Positions 62,255-64,000 of a stretch of 64,000 bases of DNA are shown in pieces; position 1 is the stretch's first letter, and the number at the start of each line of letters is the position of its first letter. Both the position numbers and the translations under genes were made by a program. The stretch covers positions 18,450 through 82,449 of the forward strand of contig JAKSKK010000004.1 in assembly GCA_024401745.1 (NCBI GenBank). Reading direction: 5' to 3'. The stretch comes from Bacteroidales bacterium (GTDB taxonomy: Bacteria; Bacteroidota; Bacteroidia; Bacteroidales; UBA932). The notes below the pieces were generated by a model. The model saw only the letters and a list, made by a program, of their open reading frames with translations, made no database searches and was not told the DNA's origin.

Positions 62255-63436
62255 TTACAGTAGGTTCTTGTCCGTAGCTGTCTTGATGAGTTCGGCGGAG
62301 TTTGAAACGTCGAACATTGCGAACAGTTTTTTCTTGTACCATTTGATCGTCTCAGGGCTCAGGCACAAGGATGACGCTATCTGGGCATTCGTGTAGCCCT
62401 TTGCGATGAGGTTCAGAATCTCCTTCTCCCGGGGTTTCATCTTGATTTCATTGTGCTCTGGAGCCTCGCTGATGGTCTCTATGGTGTCCTCCATCATGGC
62501 CGTAAGTTCCTTTTTCTCGATTGAGGTCCTTTTCAGCAGCCTCAGGGCAACGAAGGTGGCACACGCCATCAAGGCCATGGCGGCAAGCAAAAGAATCATT
62601 ATCCAGAGCCGCCTTTTCTGAAGGGAGAGCACCTGGCTCGTATAGTCCAGGCTTTCCATCCTGAACTGGAGCTCCTCATCTTCGTGGCCTGCGAAATAGA
62701 GGTTGGCTTCGCTCAGGCAGCGCATGGCTTTCGCTGTCTTCCGCATTTCCATGTATACGCTGCCGAGCCCCTTGTAGGCGGTTGCCACAGCCAGAGAATC
62801 GCCTGTCAGAATCGAGTAGTCCAGACTTTCCTGATAGTATTTCTCGGCCAGGCCGAGTTCTCCTTCGTAGCGCATTGTCTCACCCATATTGTAATAAAGG
62901 GCCGCGCTGCTGTCGTTCCAGGAGTGCTTCTTGAAGATTTCTCCGGCCTTCTCATAATACTCCATGGCCACGGAGGTTGAGTCCATCATGCTGTACAGGT
63001 TTCCCATTGTCCCGTACATCTGGGAAAGCGCGTCGTCGGCATATTCATCGCCCTGCATCTTACTGGCCGCATTCATCGCGACGTTGTAGTAGAATGCTGC
63101 GCTGTCGTACTGTTCCTTGTACCAGAAATGCTGGCCTATGTTTTTGGCTGCCAGTTGCTCATAATGATGCCATCCGAAGCGTTCCGAGATATTCAGCAGC
63201 ATCCTTGCATAGTACTCGCTCTTGACCCTGTTGGTCTGGTTGAAACCGTACATCAGCCCCTCCAGATTCTCTGCAACGTCCGTGAGTTCGGACTCTCCTG
63301 CGTTGGCGATGTCACTTGCTGTCCATGTTGCCATGGCGGTCTCCAGGGAGTCTACGTTATGTCCGCGGTGGTCAGTATATGCCGCTGCCTGAATGCAGGC
63401 ACATGCTGACAGAAATAATATTAGCGCCTTTTTCAT
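62255..63436 (-). CDS. Membrane-tethered TPR/LuxR-type regulator
   Basis: The protein is 393 residues from ATG 63436 (or one more from ATG 63439). A signal-like N-terminus (ILFLSACACIQAAA) leads to a periplasmic TPR region (about 40-250), one membrane helix (LWIMILLLAAMALMACATFVALRLL within about 275-300) and a cytoplasmic LuxR helix-turn-helix (LKPREKEILNLIAKGYTNAQIASSL). It should sense a signal in the periplasm and regulate nearby genes, most simply the GH106-like gene in the same transcript. Confidence 0.85.
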   Translation of the reverse strand: MKKALILFLSACACIQAAAYTDHRGHNVDSLETAMATWTASDIANAGESELTDVAENLEGLMYGFNQTNRVKSEYYARMLLNISERFGWHHYEQLAAKNIGQHFWYKEQYDSAAFYYNVAMNAASKMQGDEYADDALSQMYGTMGNLYSMMDSTSVAMEYYEKAGEIFKKHSWNDSSAALYYNMGETMRYEGELGLAEKYYQESLDYSILTGDSLAVATAYKGLGSVYMEMRKTAKAMRCLSEANLYFAGHEDEELQFRMESLDYTSQVLSLQKRRLWIMILLLAAMALMACATFVALRLLKRTSIEKKELTAMMEDTIETISEAPEHNEIKMKPREKEILNLIAKGYTNAQIASSLCLSPETIKWYKKKLFAMFDVSNSAELIKTATDKNLL

Positions 63437-63441
63437 CATGA

Positions 63442-63449
63442 CAAAGATA
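63442..63449 (-). promoter_or_regulatory. -7 box of the LuxR-type gene, leaderless arrangement
   Basis: TATCTTTG on the minus strand ends 2 nt before ATG 63439 and 5 nt before ATG 63436; the second start gives the spacing seen in the other leaderless candidates. Confidence 0.5.
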
Positions 63450-63570
63450 TGAAGAAAAAACGTTCCAACTGAAGATTATTGACATCAGCGTTTTGCTTTT
63501 CCCCCCGAATGGGTAGTGTTTCGGATATTAAAAACAAGGATATTTGTATATTGTATTGTCACGTAGATTT

Positions 63571-64000
63571 ATGATTTCGAAAATAATGACATTGGCCGTC
63601 GGCCTGGCGGCATGCTTTGCAGTTTCTGCGCAGCCCAACATGATTTCAAAGCCTGTTGCGGACGCATTCAATGCGCATAAGTGCTACATGAAACTCGCGG
63701 GAGTCCAGACTTCCGAGGGCTATTCGATGAAGATGAACATTGAAATCGCTATCAGAGGCGAGGCCAGCATGAGCAGGACGGACATATCCGGTAATACCAT
63801 GGTCACCCTCTCGGACGGCACCACCAATTTCATGCTCGACGAGGCCAAGAAGACCTATCGTGCAATGCCGAACAACGGCGATACGCCCCTGCCGACCTCC
63901 AATCTGAAGTTCGTGCGTCACGGAAAGTGCACACTGAACGGCGATAATTATGTTTTCGACGAGTACAAGGACAACAGCGGCACCGTACTCACCTGCTACT
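63571..64000 (+). CDS. Secreted protein of unknown function, 3' truncated
   Basis: About 143 residues are visible before the window ends. A signal peptide (about 1-21, ending SAQP) leads to a beta-rich region with repeating hydrophobic strands (YSMKMNIEIAIRGEASMSR, TMVTLSDGTTNFMLDEAKK), similar in feel to small outer-membrane-associated proteins. There is no recognised family. It is divergent from the LuxR-type gene across a 130-nt AT-rich spacer, so the two may share control. Confidence 0.6.
   Translation, partial: MISKIMTLAVGLAACFAVSAQPNMISKPVADAFNAHKCYMKLAGVQTSEGYSMKMNIEIAIRGEASMSRTDISGNTMVTLSDGTTNFMLDEAKKTYRAMPNNGDTPLPTSNLKFVRHGKCTLNGDNYVFDEYKDNSGTVLTCY

Overview
The window is a stretch of chromosome from an anaerobic member of the Bacteroidales, GC-rich for that order. 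The evidence is a SusC/SusD pair, a type IX secretion (T9SS) C-terminal sorting domain, an Rnf complex headed by an RseC-like gene, lipoproteins throughout, and promoters whose -7 box fits the Bacteroidetes consensus TAnnTTTG. The genus cannot be read from the sequence. The main exceptions to the general composition are an AT-rich patch (about 41200-42450) holding toxin/immunity remnants and the AT-rich spacer at 7756-8125.

Layout: (1) 1-4502, F-type ATP synthase genes atpB(partial)-E-F-H-A-G. (2) 4534-4650, a tRNA-Pro and a bidirectional terminator. (3) 4655-21912, a protein-degradation locus: a T9SS-type subtilase and a PorV-like barrel on the minus strand, facing away from susC, susD, a large surface lipoprotein, a second subtilase, small lipoproteins, a beta-propeller with a c-type haem motif, a membrane protein and an S41 protease. 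(4) 21907-24685, a Tat-type aldo/keto reductase and a NapH/NapG-like polyferredoxin. (5) 24732-35146, housekeeping genes: thiN, alaS, an LptG-Fmt fusion, two M23 peptidases, merR, a zinc-ribbon coiled-coil gene and dnaB. (6) 35153-40588, rseC and rnfBCDGEA. (7) 40640-42772, a small barrel protein, a palindromic repeat, an immunity gene, an Rhs remnant and a gene tail. (8) 42819-48440, nfnAB, yitT, a ROK kinase and sdaA. (9) 48456-56811, recO, a CtpA-like protease, an EamA transporter, uvrA, a nucleoside kinase, a lipoprotein and a TerB/DnaJ protein. (10) 56917-63439, GH2 and GH106-like glycosidases with a membrane-tethered LuxR regulator. (11) a truncated secreted protein at the right edge.

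The energy genes fit one anaerobic scheme: Rnf couples ferredoxin:NAD electron transfer to an ion gradient, the ATP synthase uses that gradient, and NfnAB exchanges electrons between NADH, NADPH and ferredoxin. The SusCD locus carries three proteases and no recognisable glycosidase, so peptides rather than glycans are its likely substrate.

The most unusual observations are these. First, GC-rich nested-palindrome inserts sit in frame at interdomain linkers of two conserved enzymes, ATP synthase gamma and NfnB, and a third copy of the inner palindrome is intergenic; this resembles the palindromic elements of Rickettsia that insert in protein genes. Second, an LptG-type permease is fused to methionyl-tRNA formyltransferase. 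Third, six genes have a -7 box only 4-6 nt from the start codon, which predicts leaderless mRNAs. Fourth, the tRNA-Pro reads as anticodon AGG.
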